64,000 nt of DNA. Origin: Chelydra serpentina. Its lineage: Eukaryota; Chordata; Testudines; Chelydridae. A model generated the notes under the pieces. It ran no database searches, was not told where the DNA came from, and was given only the letters and a program-made list of their open reading frames with translations. The stretch spans positions 32,094,001-32,158,000 of the forward strand of contig JBAIAC010000010.1 in NCBI GenBank assembly GCA_037349315.1, in the 5' to 3' direction. Shown here one piece after another: positions 23,850-35,200 of this stretch. The translations under genes and the position numbers were made by a program. How positions within the stretch are numbered: position 1 is the first letter of the stretch; every line of letters begins with the position of its first letter.

Positions 23850-24265
23850 CTAAGTTCCCTCTAAGCTGCGCGGCTGTGCAGCAGGCTATCAAGGGCCATG
23901 CAGGCGCACAGTTGGGAGAGGCGCCTCTCCCCCAGGCCACAGCCCCAGAGCTGCTGCAGTGGGGAAAGGCGCTCTCCCCCAGCCCCGGGCTGCTGCAGTG
24001 AGAGAGGTCTGGGGGGAGTCCTCTCTCCTCACCACAGCCCTGGGGCAGCCCGCACCCCAAACCCCTCATCCCTGGCCCCATCCCAGAGCCCACAGCCCCA
24101 GCCAGAGCCCTCACACCCCCAGCACCTCAACCCTCTGCCCCAGCCCTGGGCCCCCTCCCACACGCCGAACACCTCAGCCCCACCCCCGCCACACATCACC
24201 TCCATATTGGTGCACATAACAAAATTCATTCCGCACATGGATGTAAAAAATTAGAGGGAACATTG
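23850..24265. mobile_element. Non-autonomous hAT element, 416 bp
   Basis: The left end is CTAAGTTCCCTCTAA and the right end, reverse-complemented, is CAATGTTCCCTCTAA. Flanks CCACCAGA (23842-23849) and CCGCCAGA (24266-24273) match at 7 of 8 bases. The interior is GC-rich and non-coding. Confidence 0.85.
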
Positions 24266-24273
24266 CCGCCAGA

Positions 24274-24999
24274 GCAATTAGGCAGAAAAGCATCACCTTT
24301 AACTGACCTTTATCTAGGTTATGGCCAGGATAGACAAGTAAGGGCCTGGCCAGTCAAGCCGCTCTAAAAGAGGGCTACCAGTCAGACTTCCCCTTCCCCA
24401 GTAGGACCCCTACACCCTGCCCTATGCTGACACAGAAGTGCCCTGTAGCTCTACTCTTTGAGATGCATGTGTGCCAGCAGCACACTTCTGTTCTTGCACT
24501 GGGAAGTGGAGGGGGCAGACGCATTACTGCTTGCTACTTGATGGCTGTTTGGACCTAACAAGCCTTGTTAAACAAGGGGTGTGCCCCATTCTTTGTCTCT
24601 GAGCATAGCTGCCATAGAGCTGAACCAGAGCCTTCAGCGCTCTCAGTGAGCTGTGACATAGTGTCCCTTCTTAAGAGTTTTATACTAGATAAGATTTAAA
24701 ATAGGACAGTATCCAACTTCACTGCAGTGTTCGCAACCCTCCTCCCCTTGTCCTCTCCCTCTTGTGTGATAATTTAGTGCAGCTGGGAAGATCTGGTGGA
24801 TTTTTAGCTAGAGATGCATTTTGAAAATCCAGGATTTCTGAAATGTGGAGTTCTATTTGCATGCCACCCCACTGTACCAAATGAGTGCTGAATGTTAGAG
24901 GTGATGTACTGAGGTTTATGGTGATGTGCCTCAGCATACAGGACTACTGTATTTACAAAGCAGTTACCATGTTTGTGTATTTCTTTTTTCTTTTCCAAC
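24274..24999. other. Upstream flank of CITED2, no gene seen
   Basis: No repeat boundary or coding frame recognised. Sequence character changes to less repetitive towards CITED2. Confidence 0.4.
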
Positions 25000-25522
25000 A
25001 AAAAGCTGTGTCAGATAGCGCTTGTATTCGTTCCCTGCAAACCCGATCCCTCTAAATCAGCCCCAAATCATCACCAGACAAAGCCAGCCAGGCGAGAGGT
25101 TGTGCAACTTTGCAACCACCTCGTTCCTCCCCCACCTCCCGGATCAAGGGCAGCAGCAGCAACCGTGTATGTGTAAAAAGGTGGATCGCGGGAATGAGTC
25201 TTGCTGAGTTTGTTTACAGAGCAGAGTCGCCTCCGTGTGAATGCCAAAGCTACCGAGAGAGGTAAACACAAACTTAGCAAAAGCACACGTACATGGAGCA
25301 GCCGAGTGTAACCCAGAAAGCGCGGATTGGATCTGTGTCTTTGTGTGCCATGGAGGACAAACATCTCCAGTTATATTCCTTGCCACCTGCAACCTCTGCT
25401 TTATGCCTGCGACAGCCCCCACCAAACAGAGGCAGAGGAAGGAATACCTAGAGAATGTGGGGGAGGGAGTTACCCCTTCCTAAAAAAAAGTAGCCTGCTG
25501 TCACATAAACAGCATTAATTCT

Positions 25523-25528
25523 CACGTG
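25523..25528. promoter_or_regulatory. CACGTG box (candidate HIF or bHLH site)
   Basis: A perfect CACGTG palindrome about 640 bp upstream of the inferred transcription start. Confidence 0.4.
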
Positions 25529-25968
25529 CTTGGAGCTGTATCGAGGAAGCCCAGCAATTCTGAACAAGGCACAAGCAAGGCTATTCAGTTGCTTTCAGCG
25601 TAATGCTTGTAATCGGAAGCAATGTTGCAGAATTGCATTGGGGGGGGGGGGAATACCCTACAGACAACCCCTGTTCCACAAATCAATGGCAGTTTAAAAC
25701 AGCCTCATTGATTTGAGCTGGGAGGGAGTGCAAGTTGAGTACCATATTATGTGACAAAACCGAAGCCTGGTAAGTTATTCTTAGCAGTGGTTGCAACATT
25801 GTCCATTATGATACAGGATCTGTTTTCCCTGCCAGTCTTCTCTCCTCCAGTTCTATGCAACATATTCGTATTTCCCTCCCCCTCCCTCGCATTGAGATAA
25901 GAGTGTAGCAGGGATATGGCTCCTAGCATTAGCTGATCTGAAGACACCGCATAAGTGATCAGCAAACA

Positions 25969-25974
25969 CACGTG
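25969..25974. promoter_or_regulatory. CACGTG box (candidate HIF or bHLH site)
   Basis: A second perfect CACGTG, in context ACACACGTGTCG, about 170 bp upstream of the inferred TATA-like box. Confidence 0.4.
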
Positions 25975-26134
25975 TCGCTCAACCAGAACGAACAGGATTC
26001 TTTGGATTCCTTCCAGATCCGCCTGGCTTTTCCCCCCCTTTCTTTCTTTCTTTCTTTTTTTTCCCCCTCCCTCGTTTGCTCCAGGTTTTACTTCTGGTTG
26101 CCTGTGAGGGTTTTGCTCCTCCCTTCTGAAATCC

Positions 26135-26141
26135 TATATTA
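26135..26141 (+). promoter_or_regulatory. CITED2: TATA-like box of CITED2
   Basis: TATATTA lies about 270 bp before the first splice donor and about 840 bp before the ATG. It would place transcription start near 26165. Confidence 0.5.
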
Positions 26142-26164
26142 ACTGTGGCCAAAGCTGGGTAAGA

Positions 26165-26410
26165 GAAACACAGCTCATTGTTGGCAAGTGCTGATGAGCC
26201 TCGCAGAGGAGCGAGAAGCAGCTTTTGCGTCTGCAGTAGCCGCCGCCGCAGCAGCAGCAATATCAACACTAATTAATAATTAGTATCCTCACGTAACCAC
26301 AGGGAAGAGGAAAAAGAAAAGCCCTCTCTATGCTGGGCGAGTTTTACTGATTGATTTTATCAACACCCTTGGAGCAGCAGCAACAACAACAAAAAGAGAG
26401 AGAGGGAGAG
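26165..26410 (+). other. CITED2: CITED2 exon 1 (5' UTR) and splice donor
   Basis: Inferred non-coding first exon. It ends at the strong donor GAGAG|GTGAGTG, with the intron starting at 26411. The 5' edge is estimated from the TATA-like box. The exon includes CAG/CAA-rich and GA-rich tracts (about 26373-26410). A 5'-UTR exon followed by one coding exon matches the known CITED2 gene structure. Confidence 0.65.
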
Positions 26411-26969
26411 GTGAGTGTAATGGAGGGGTTTTTGATTGTTGTTTGCTTGTTTATACTTTAGTGTGTAGCGGCCGCACGGAGGTGAACGGGGCAAGAAAGA
26501 ATACGGGCCATTCTCAGCTGCGCACCATAAGCGCCTTACATACGTGTTATAAAAATAAAATAATGGGGAAAAGCCTTGTGGACTTAATTCCAAAAGTTGC
26601 TGACGGGGAGGTGGGAGCTTGTTTCCTTTGCTGTTCTTCGCAGAGTATCGTTTGAAAGGTTCCCGTGGCTTGGCATGGAAAGAATGGCTCGTTCGTTTGG
26701 GTGGCGGGTGTCGTTCGCGAGACTTTTAGTTGCTAGGTGTGCGGGAGTTGCAATGGGAAGGTGCGGGAGTTCTTTGGATTCGCAGTAGGGACTGCAGACT
26801 TCTTTCAAATAAATCAGTCGCATTGTGTGGAGGAGCGCTGCTGCACGCTCTCTCGCAGGGGAGGGGTGCGACTGAGCTCGCTTTTTAAGGGACCCGTGTA
26901 AGTGTAAAAGAGTGTGGGTCATGTGTGTGGATTTTAAGCAATATCTCTTTCCGTATGTTAACTTCCTAG
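26411..26969 (+). other. CITED2: CITED2 intron 1
   Basis: A 559-bp intron from GTGAGTG to the acceptor CTTCCTAG at 26962-26969. It is CpG-rich in its middle (about 26460-26880). The 235-codon antisense open frame at 26584-27291 mostly overlaps this intron and the CITED2 exon, and is taken as spurious. Confidence 0.7.
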
Positions 26970-26976
26970 GTGGCAA

Positions 26977-27684
26977 ATGGCAGACCACATGATGGCCATG
27001 AATCATGGGCGATTCCCTGATGGCACCAGCGGGCTTCATCACCACCCTGCACATCGAATGGGGATGGGTCAGTTTCCGAGCCCCCATCACCATCACCAGC
27101 AGCAGCAACATGCCTTCAGCGCCTTGATGGGCGAGCATATACATTATGGAGCTGGCAATATGAACGCAAATGGCGGGATCAGACATGCCATGGGGCCAGG
27201 GAACGTGAATGGGGGGCATCCTCCCAGCAGCATGCCTCCCACGGCAAGATTTAATAATTCGCAGTTCATGGCCCCCCCTGTGGCAAGCCAAGGAGGCCCC
27301 TTAACGGCCAGCATGCAGCTGCAGAAGCTAAACAACCAGTATTTTAGCCACCATCCTTATCCTCACAACCACTATATGCCGGACTTGCACCCTGCAAATC
27401 ATCCGATGAACGGAACAAACCAGCATTTCAGAGACTGCAACCCAAAGCATAGCAGCAGCAGCAGCAGCGGCATGCCTCCTTCAGTTCCCCATGTCCCTGC
27501 AGCAATGCTGCCTCCCAATGTCATAGACACTGACTTCATAGATGAGGAGGTGCTCATGTCCTTAGTCATAGAAATGGGTTTGGACCGCATCAAGGAGCTT
27601 CCTGAGCTGTGGTTGGGACAGAACGAGTTTGATTTCATGACAGACTTCGTTTGCAAACAACAGCCTAGCAGAGTGAGCTGCTGA
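26977..27684 (+). CDS. CITED2: CITED2, CBP/p300-interacting transactivator
   Basis: Complete 235-residue CITED2 in a single exon, seven bases after the splice acceptor. It is a nuclear co-regulator that binds the TAZ1 (CH1) domain of p300/CBP. It thereby displaces HIF-1alpha and co-activates TFAP2 and others; it is needed for heart, adrenal and left-right development in mammals. Seen here: the conserved N-terminal region starting [16 protein letters not shown], a His/Gln run at 37-45, the middle conserved region around [18 protein letters not shown], and the C-terminal transactivation domain from residue 181 ([16 protein letters not shown]), with the LPEL motif at 208-211 and the C-terminus PSRVSC. 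The Ser/Gly-rich junction of mammalian CITED2 is reduced to a short serine run (HSSSSSSG). This accounts for the shorter length compared with about 270 residues in human. Identification is by direct recognition of these conserved blocks. Confidence 0.98.
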   Translation: MADHMMAMNHGRFPDGTSGLHHHPAHRMGMGQFPSPHHHHQQQQHAFSALMGEHIHYGAGNMNANGGIRHAMGPGNVNGGHPPSSMPPTARFNNSQFMAPPVASQGGPLTASMQLQKLNNQYFSHHPYPHNHYMPDLHPANHPMNGTNQHFRDCNPKHSSSSSSGMPPSVPHVPAAMLPPNVIDTDFIDEEVLMSLVIEMGLDRIKELPELWLGQNEFDFMTDFVCKQQPSRVSC

Positions 27685-27842
27685 CTTCTTTAAAACAAAC
27701 AAAGGACTTTCTATCAGTGTGAATGAAAACATTCCCTTATACACAGTATCTCAGCTTTTCAGTGCTTGAAAGGTTGAGAATCTGGAAAAGAGAGTAAACT
27801 ATGAGCTTGTATAAATTGGGGTTGTTTTTAAATAATTGCTGG

Positions 27843-27876
<34 letters not shown>

Positions 27877-28570
27877 CTTTGACACTCACTTCTGGCTAAC
27901 TCTGGCTTTTTATGGGTTTCCCCCCCACCTCTTAATTTCCTCACAGTAACATGTCCATAATTTCGACAGTGCTCAGCTGTTAGATATTAATCTTGGCAAA
28001 TCGCTTAATCTTGTGGATTTTGTAAACAATGATTTCCAATGACTTGAACTGCATTCAGATTCTGAGTGAACAGGGAAAAAATTGCATTAGTTGGTTGCAT
28101 GAACTTTGAAGGGCAGATATAACTGCACAAATGCTGCCATCTTGCTTCATTTTTAACTATGCATTGCAGTGCAGTCTTTTCTTTTCTTTTTTTTTTTTTT
28201 TTTTTAATATGCTAAACTGGAAGCTTAACAGTTGTGGGCCAACCCCTCCTAGATCAGGAAAAGAATAATGTTACTTAAAGTCTGCTACCCAGTCCCCTCC
28301 CCCATATGTACAGACAATAATATGGTGTGGATGGAATGTTGACTAGTCAGTGGCAAACATTTCACAGATTTTTTTATTTTGTTTCTGTCTTCAGCATTTT
28401 TGACACTGTGCTAATATAGTTTATTCAGTACATGAAAAGATACTACTGTGTTGAAAGCTTTTTAGGAAATTTTGACAGTATTTTTGTACAAAACATTTTT
28501 TTTGAGAAAATATTGTTAATTTATTCTATTTTAATTTGCCAATGTCAATAAAAAGTTAAGAAATGCTTTA
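27685..28570 (+). other. CITED2: CITED2 3' UTR
   Basis: AT-rich UTR with T homopolymers at about 27846-27872 and 28183-28205, several ATTTA-like pentamers, and a poly(A) signal near its end. AU-rich 3' UTRs of this sort fit the short-lived CITED2 mRNA, but no element was tested. The end is estimated from the signal. Confidence 0.75.
28547..28552 (+). terminator. CITED2: CITED2 polyadenylation signal
   Basis: AATAAA in the context GTCAATAAAAAGTTAAG, about 860 bp after the stop codon. A second AATAAA at 28797-28802 could be an alternative site. Confidence 0.7.
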
Positions 28571-31500
28571 GTTTTTCTAGAAATCATTTACCAAATTTTT
28601 TCTTCAGAACTCCCCTTGCCCCTGGTAAGTAGAACATCTACCTGTAAAACTGTGTTGGTGTGCAGGAAAACATTCCAAAGTAGAATTACATTGCACCAAT
28701 GTATATTGAGCTCAGGAGAGCAGGATTTAAACATAATTATGGCATAAAGCTTAATAAGAAACATTGTAATATGCCTGTCAGTGTGGTTTTATCAAAAATA
28801 AAGTTGCCAAGAAGCAACTTTTTGTGTGTGACTTGCCAGCATAGTTGCTTTAAATGTAGTTGTCCAGAATTATGATGCATAAAGTATTTATTATATTTAT
28901 CTATTAAACTTGTAATTTTATAAATTCTCTTTCACTTACATGTTAGACTTTTTCTTTTGTATTTTTACTTTTATGTTGAATTATTTAAAAGATGGACTCA
29001 TTAGGGGGTGGGGAGATTTTTTTTCTATGCCATCTTTAATTATTTGGTTTACATAGATTGCTGTATGAAACTAAAAGACATGCATCACATTGAAAACTAC
29101 AATTTTTCATATTTAGTGATTAGGAAAAGGAAATATCTAGCAGTTATAAGTTTAAAATTTTCTACTATGGGACAACCTTGATCCATTTTTTTTTTCTCAG
29201 ACATGGTTGCCAACTAATTCCCAATTAAGTGAATTCATACCCATTTGATTCCAGTATTTCGGAAGGAAACAAAAACTCCTTTCATTATAAGGCAATGTAT
29301 ACATTTTGTTCTTTTAAGGGCCAAATCTTGCTGTCCTTTTTTTTTTTTTTTTTTTTCTTTCTTTCTTCCTCTTCCCCCTTCCCTCCCCCCAAAAAACCCC
29401 CAACAAAATCCCTTCCCCTGTGCAGGATCATATCCCAATAATACTTATAATCTCATTTAGTTATGCTTCCCAAGTTTGACACTGATCTGACGCCACTCTC
29501 TTTCTAATTCTTTTTAAATTATTTTTTCAGTGTTGCAAGTTTAAGTGTGATGGGAAAGAACAAAACTATTATGTAGTTGAATTTTTGAACATGGGTATGT
29601 AAACAGGACAATAATCCCAGATAGAGAGTGTGTGTGTATAAATTAGTGTTATAAATCCAGCTGGGAAATTAAGCTGGTTAGTATTGCCAAACAACTGATG
29701 GTAAAAGTGATACTTTAGCTTTACCATTTTTACACACAAACTTGTTTGATAAACTAGAGTTACTATGTGAAAAATCATACTCTTATTCAAAATGGCTAAT
29801 GTTCATAAAGTACGCCAACAGACAAGGCTGGAGACAAGCAAATGTGCAGGTTTGTGGGGGCATTAGTATAATGATCCCTTACTCCCCAGTATTTCCGGGT
29901 AGGAAACATTCTCTCCTTAGACCTCTGCTTCTGAAGAGACAATACTATGTTTCAGACAGTGATCGCTAATTTTGTGTGACACTAAATTTAATATCAAATG
30001 CCATTGAACCATATCTTACCAATTGTCCTGTAACTTCACATTTAGAAGAATGCAGATAGGCAGCAGGTATTAAGACTAATTTGGCACTAAATAAATCTTT
30101 TCCCGTTTTTGAGGTGGTTTGCCCTACACATTGCTTTGACAGCCTCCTTTAGGTTTTTTTCTGTTATAAAACAAACTAGCTGAATACTATACTTACTGCT
30201 ATTTAAGTCCTCTTCAGTAGACTCCTAAAACATAAGGGAATAGTCTTTTGTTTACTGCTACAGATTCTTGATTTATAAAGTTGATGAAAACATGGATTCT
30301 TCTTAGTGGAAGCATTACTACTTAGTCTGTGTGCAGTGATAAATCCTCCCATATAAGCTTTTCCATAAATAGGTAGTTTCAGAGGCACACAGGAAAAATC
30401 TATTTGCATACACCTTATTGCATAACTCCTGTGCTCCAGTTCCTCCAGACAATGTCAGATCAGACTGAACTGCCAAAAGCACTAGTTTTGTCCAGAGAGA
30501 AATAGTGTAAAGAATGTGTCAACCTTTGTGATTATACCACCGATACATTTGCAGAACATACTTATAATCACATCACCTCCATTGTCACTTAATTGCTAAT
30601 AAAGTCAGATCATGGTGGAAGTCATAACTATATTTCTTTTGCTACATTTCAAACTACATTTTCTTTTTCACAGCATTGTCTACCAAACAACAGGGCCTTA
30701 CCCTAATCTCTCTGAAGTGAAGTCAATGGTAAAATTCTCACTGACTTAATGAGGAGCAGTAGAAGGCCTTGAGTTGGTCCTATCTGGCTTTTTGTAGTGT
30801 TTATAGATATGTTTAAATAATTTGTAGTTTGGGCAAAATAATTCAGTGAACTATGTACAGTGACCTAGTTTACCAGATATTCATAAACCTTGTGGTCTTG
30901 CATCCTGCTCATTTGCTTATAGTACAGGAAACCTGACCTCTGTACTTTGGCTGTTTTTCAAAAAGTTCTAATATGGTACATGAGATCTACTGTTCATTAA
31001 GCCATGTCCATAAATAGGCGCACTGCTTTAGTTGCAGAGGAGATCAAGGATAAGCTTTCACATAACACCAAACACACTTGTCAGAAAAATAGATACTGAT
31101 TAATAAAATAATTTCAGTGTCTTGTGGTTGAAAAAAATATAGGGATGGCCGTTTTGCTGGTGCTGATAAAACCATTACAGCCTTAGGTGGGGCTTGTAAG
31201 AACAGTTACCTCATCACTGCTGTTTATGGGGTGCTCTGCAGAGCACACCAAGAATAGGCTGACATCTATTGTGAAGTTTATAGTCTTAATGACTTTTACA
31301 ACTGTAAAAGCCTGGGCTGGATATAAATTGATGTCATCAGTAAAGGCCAGGTCCTTTAGTGCAAAATATTAATCCACTAATCTGTTATGGGTGGTCAGCT
31401 TTGAAATATAAACTCCTTTCAACCTTGAATATATTAGGTGTTTGCGCCCCCTTGTGGTTTGCGTATTAAAAGGAAAGCAGCTATTTTCTTAAAGGGATAT

Positions 31501-32384
31501 TTTTTCAGAACCATTTTTGCCTGTGGCATAACAAGCATACATCTGAATGACAGATGACCAGTTCCATTAAAGGGATTCTGAAAACAAACTAATAAAAACT
31601 GGAGAAAGGAGGTACATTAAAACTCAGAAGAAAATAACTTTACGGGCCAATGAATTATAGCAAACTGTATGCAGCTTACTGCACTCCTTACTCCATGAAA
31701 ATTCCAAGTCAGGAACCAGTGCTACAGTATTCTACAGGAGTGGCCCAAAACACTGTTGTATAATATATGTAAACAGGGAAACTCTGAAGTGCAGTCACTT
31801 TCAGGTGGAAAGATGGCAACTATTCTGCACCCTAGCATCATTATCCACTCTACAGGGGGATGAAGTGAATAAAAAGGTATCCAATCGTACCCACAAAGAG
31901 TCAAAATATAATTACTTGGCTTGGAAATTGCCTTATTTTTGTAAAAAGGGCCAAAGTGAGATGTCATATATTTAAAAGTAAACAAATTCCCTTTCTATGT
32001 TAATATCGCACCATACGTAACTAAAAATGAAATCATTTCCTTTTCACTATGAATGCTCTTTGTTCACTTTTAATATTTCTCTCAGCATGGACAGTGAAAG
32101 CAAGCAGATCACTTTTTAGTCAGTTCCTTTTTCTTATTCTTATTCACTAGCACAATGTTACAGAGTTTGGGTTTCAAATGCTGCAGAGGAATGTTTGTTT
32201 TAAAAAATACCTTTCCATTATAATTAGAAAAAATTATGAAAACATTTCTGTCAGGCTCAGGTTTTGTAAAAGTTTATTGTTCTACAAAATCTAAGAGTTA
32301 AACTGTCCCCTGCTTAAGTTATTCTTGTGATAGGGACTGGAAACTGCCCAAGTCTGGGTTGCATGCAGTGTAGTTGTAGATGTG
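28571..32384. other. Non-repetitive intergenic DNA downstream of CITED2
   Basis: Mostly AT-rich, single-copy-looking sequence without a supported gene. It has a T-rich simple stretch at about 29338-29365 and a decayed MITE-like piece near 30690-30780. In mammals the CITED2 flanks are rich in enhancers, so conserved non-coding elements are possible, but none can be shown from one sequence. Confidence 0.4.
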
Positions 32385-32506
32385 TCAGTCCCAGGATATT
32401 AGAGAGACAAGGTGGGTGAGGAAATATCTTTTATTGGACCAGCTTGTTTCTCTCACCAACAGATGTTGGTCCAATAAAAGATATTACCTCACCCACCTTG
32501 TCTCTC
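32385..32506. repeat. Palindromic copy of the TAATATCTTTTATTGGACCA repeat
   Basis: The left arm GAGACAAGGTGGGTGAGG with ATATCTTTTATTGGACCA is followed after a short loop by its reverse complement, TGGTCCAATAAAAGATATTA and CCTCACCCACCTTGTCTC. The arms are nearly perfect, about 50 bp each, so the locus can form a hairpin. Confidence 0.85.
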
Positions 32507-33491
32507 AAGTCTGGATTGGTGGAGTTTCCATTTAAATGTTTCTTTGACAGAGACTGTTTTCCACACGCCCAGATCTGGTAGGGAGTTTATATTCTGCAAT
32601 CTATGGATCTTTGGAGATTGACCAGAAGCTATGGTCATCTCACTGTATGGAGACCCATGCCTCCATTCTGTTTCATGTCCCTCCTGTGTCTGTCTCCCCA
32701 CTGGCTACTTCTCCCAACATTTCTCCTGGGTGAGGTATTACCATGCAATAGGGGATACAGGGTTAGTTACTACTGAAGGGACCAATGCTCATTTATACCG
32801 AAAACCTTTACAGGGCTGGTAGAGGACATGATGGAACAGAAAGTTACCATTGTCCATGCATGGGCCTTGTACCCTCTCACCCATAGAGCCTTCAATTCCT
32901 GCAGAGCAGCCACTGAGGTGTTCCCACATTACTGGGGCAAGGAAGGCTTATGCTATGGATCTGACCTACCCCTTAAACTCGTCTGTTCCATCTGTCTCTC
33001 ATCTCTCATGTTGACAGAGGAGTCATTGGGGACTAACTACAAGACCAAATTTGACCTGACAGTGAGGGTAGCAGAATAAATGATGAAGGCAAAGTCATTT
33101 ACTTTTTAAAAACTGGCAGATAACATTGTCAGGAAAACAGAAATAAGTCTAGAAATCAAAGGAATTTGGGACCCAAGACAGTGGCAGTTTCTCAGGCTTG
33201 CATGTACTTCGATTACATTTTGTCAATAGAAAAGAGTTTCAGAAATTGTATTTACTCATTTCAATAGCATGCCACTATCGTTAAAATCAGAGCTCACATA
33301 CAGGATAAAGCTGAGTCTCAGGAACTGCAACAATAGAGAAGCACATCAAATGACTGAACAGATGAACCACTATTATTGTATGTTCTCTGTTTTTCTTTTT
33401 GTCCCATTATAGAAAAAACATTTGCAACATCAGGATTTTAATAGAGAAGGGTCAGGTGTTTCAGTCCCAGTCCATCTGACACACACACACT

Positions 33492-33523
<32 letters not shown>

Positions 33524-34160
33524 TGGGCAGTTTGATCAGTGTCCAACCTTAATACCCATATCAAAGAAAAAGAGATTTGCTACATTAAAAAAATAAAAGG
33601 CTTCCATCCATTGATATTCAGTATTCCTAAAATGCTCATCACTTTTCCTCATCTCTTTTCTTTTACCTAGTCTTCTTTTTGACACTTCTTATAGTAGAAT
33701 GTTTACCAGGAAAGCTATTCACCAACTTGACTATTGCTAAGGCTACTGGTAAAGTAAAATAAAATATAATGGGCATGATTTTCAGAAGTGTCAAACACCT
33801 ACACCTGCAGCTAAAGTTCATAGCAAGTATGGGTGCTCAGCACCTCATAAAATCAGGCTTCAAATAGATACACTGGGTTGCTTTGGAATGAATGTTATCC
33901 TGTCTTGACCTCCTTGTATGCCATGTAACAAGCTGATAGTACATTTGATTGTTGTGTAGGAAGTTCGTAGGATCATGGTAGGACTTTGAAACCTATTTTG
34001 CCTTTTTATCTGCTGCTTAGATAAACAAAGAAGCACAATACAAGGGGGCTGAGGAGGGAATAGATTTTGAGCCACTCAAAAGTACTGTGAATTTTATATC
34101 ACAGCCTAGTCAGCTAATGTTAGACTACTGCACAAGAAAGTGTGAAGTTCTTTAAGTCTG
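32507..34160. other. Intergenic DNA, no gene seen
   Basis: No supported gene. A CA/CT-rich microsatellite lies at about 33480-33522 and a decayed MITE-like stretch at about 33770-33870. Confidence 0.45.
33480..33522. repeat. CA/CT microsatellite
   Basis: An (AC)n run passes into an interrupted (CT)n/(TTTC) run. Confidence 0.9.
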
Positions 34161-34621
34161 TAAGCCCTGGTCTACACTACAAGGTTAGGTCGAATTTAGC
34201 CGCGTTAGGTCCACTTTATTAGCAATGCGTCTACACAACAAACCCTGTTCCGTCAACCTAAAGGGCTCTTAAAATCGACTGCTGTACTCCTCCCTGGCGA
34301 GGGGAGTAGCGCTAAAATCGACCTTGCTGGGTTGAATTTGGGGTAGTGCAGACGCAATTTGATGGTACTGGCCTCCAGGAACTATCCCAGAGTGCTCCAA
34401 TGTGACCGCTCTGGACAGCACTTTCAACTCTAATGCACTAGCCAGGTACACAGGAAAAGCCTCGGGAAATTTTGAATTTCATTTCCTGTTTGGTCAGCGT
34501 GGCGAGCTCAGCAGCACAGGTGACCATGCAGTCCCAGAATCGCAAACGAGCTCCAGCATGGACCGAACGGGAGACACTGGATCTGATTGCAGTATGGGGA
34601 GAAGAATCTGTGCAGGCCAAA

Positions 34622-34802
34622 CAGGGCCGGCTCTAGCTTTTTTGCCACCCCAAGTGGCAAAAAAAAAAATAATAATAATAAAAAAAAAAGCTGTGGCCGG
34701 AGCTGCTGAAGCAAAAAAAAAAAGGCCCTTGAAATGTGCCACCCCTTCAGATGTGCCGCCCCAAGCACCTGCTTCCTTTGCTGGTGCCTGTAGCCAGCCC
34801 TG
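34622..34802. mobile_element. Short hAT element, 181 bp, nested
   Basis: Its left end is CAGGGCCGGCTCTAG and its right end, reverse-complemented, is CAGGGCTGGCTACAGG. Flanks AGGCCAAA (34614-34621) and AGGCCGAA (34803-34810) match at 7 of 8. It shares GCCGCCCCAAGCACC with the 852-bp element at 58803-59654, so both belong to one family. It holds A-rich stretches at about 34660-34690 and 34712-34722. Confidence 0.85.
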
Positions 34803-35011
34803 AGGCCGAACTCTGATCAAAAAGAAGAAATGCTAATATATATGCCAAACTCGCACAGGGCATCGTGGAGAGAGGCTACAACAGGGACACACAGCAGTGC
34901 CGCGTGAAAGTTAAGAAGCTCAGGCAAGTCTACCAAAAGACAAAGGCAGACAGTTGCTCTGGGTCAGAGCCCCATACATGCTGCTTCTATGATCAGCTGC
35001 ATGATATTCTA

Positions 35012-35200
35012 GGGGGGAGGGATAGCTCAGTGGTTTGAGCATTGGCCTGCTAAACCGAGGGTTGTGAGTTCAATCCTTGAAGGGGCCATTTAGGAATCTG
35101 GGGCAAAAAATCTGGCAGGGGACAGTACTTGGTCCTGCTAGTGAAGGCAGGGGACTGGACTTGCTGACCTTTCAAGGTCCTTCCAGTTCTTTGAGATAGG
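35012..35200 (+). mobile_element. tRNA-derived SINE with CR1-like tail
   Basis: The 5' part is tRNA-related, with an A box TAGCTCAGTGG (35023-35033) and a B box GGTTGTGAGTTCAATCC (35060-35076). The 3' part (GGGGACTGGACTTGCTGACC, TCAAGGTCCTTCCAG) resembles the CR1 3' end, as known for tortoise Pol III SINEs that borrow LINE machinery. It splits the Myb/SANT-like gene. Exact ends and target duplication are unclear. Confidence 0.88.

Larger units (their letters stand above)
25000..26164 (+). promoter_or_regulatory. CITED2: CITED2 upstream and promoter region
   Basis: Non-repetitive DNA with moderate CpG leads up to the inferred first exon. It contains two palindromic CACGTG boxes (25523-25528 and 25969-25974), a run of about 12 G near 25639, and a TTTC repeat at about 26039-26057. 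CITED2 is known to be induced by HIF-1, whose core site is RCGTG, so the CACGTG boxes are candidate response elements. This link is inferred. Confidence 0.55.

Noticed and set aside
26584..27291. 235-codon minus-strand frame over CITED2
   Set aside because: It is antisense to the CITED2 intron and coding exon. The conserved protein is on the plus strand.
35023..35076. Functional tRNA gene
   Set aside because: A and B boxes belong to a tRNA-derived SINE with a CR1-like tail. The acceptor stem is absent.
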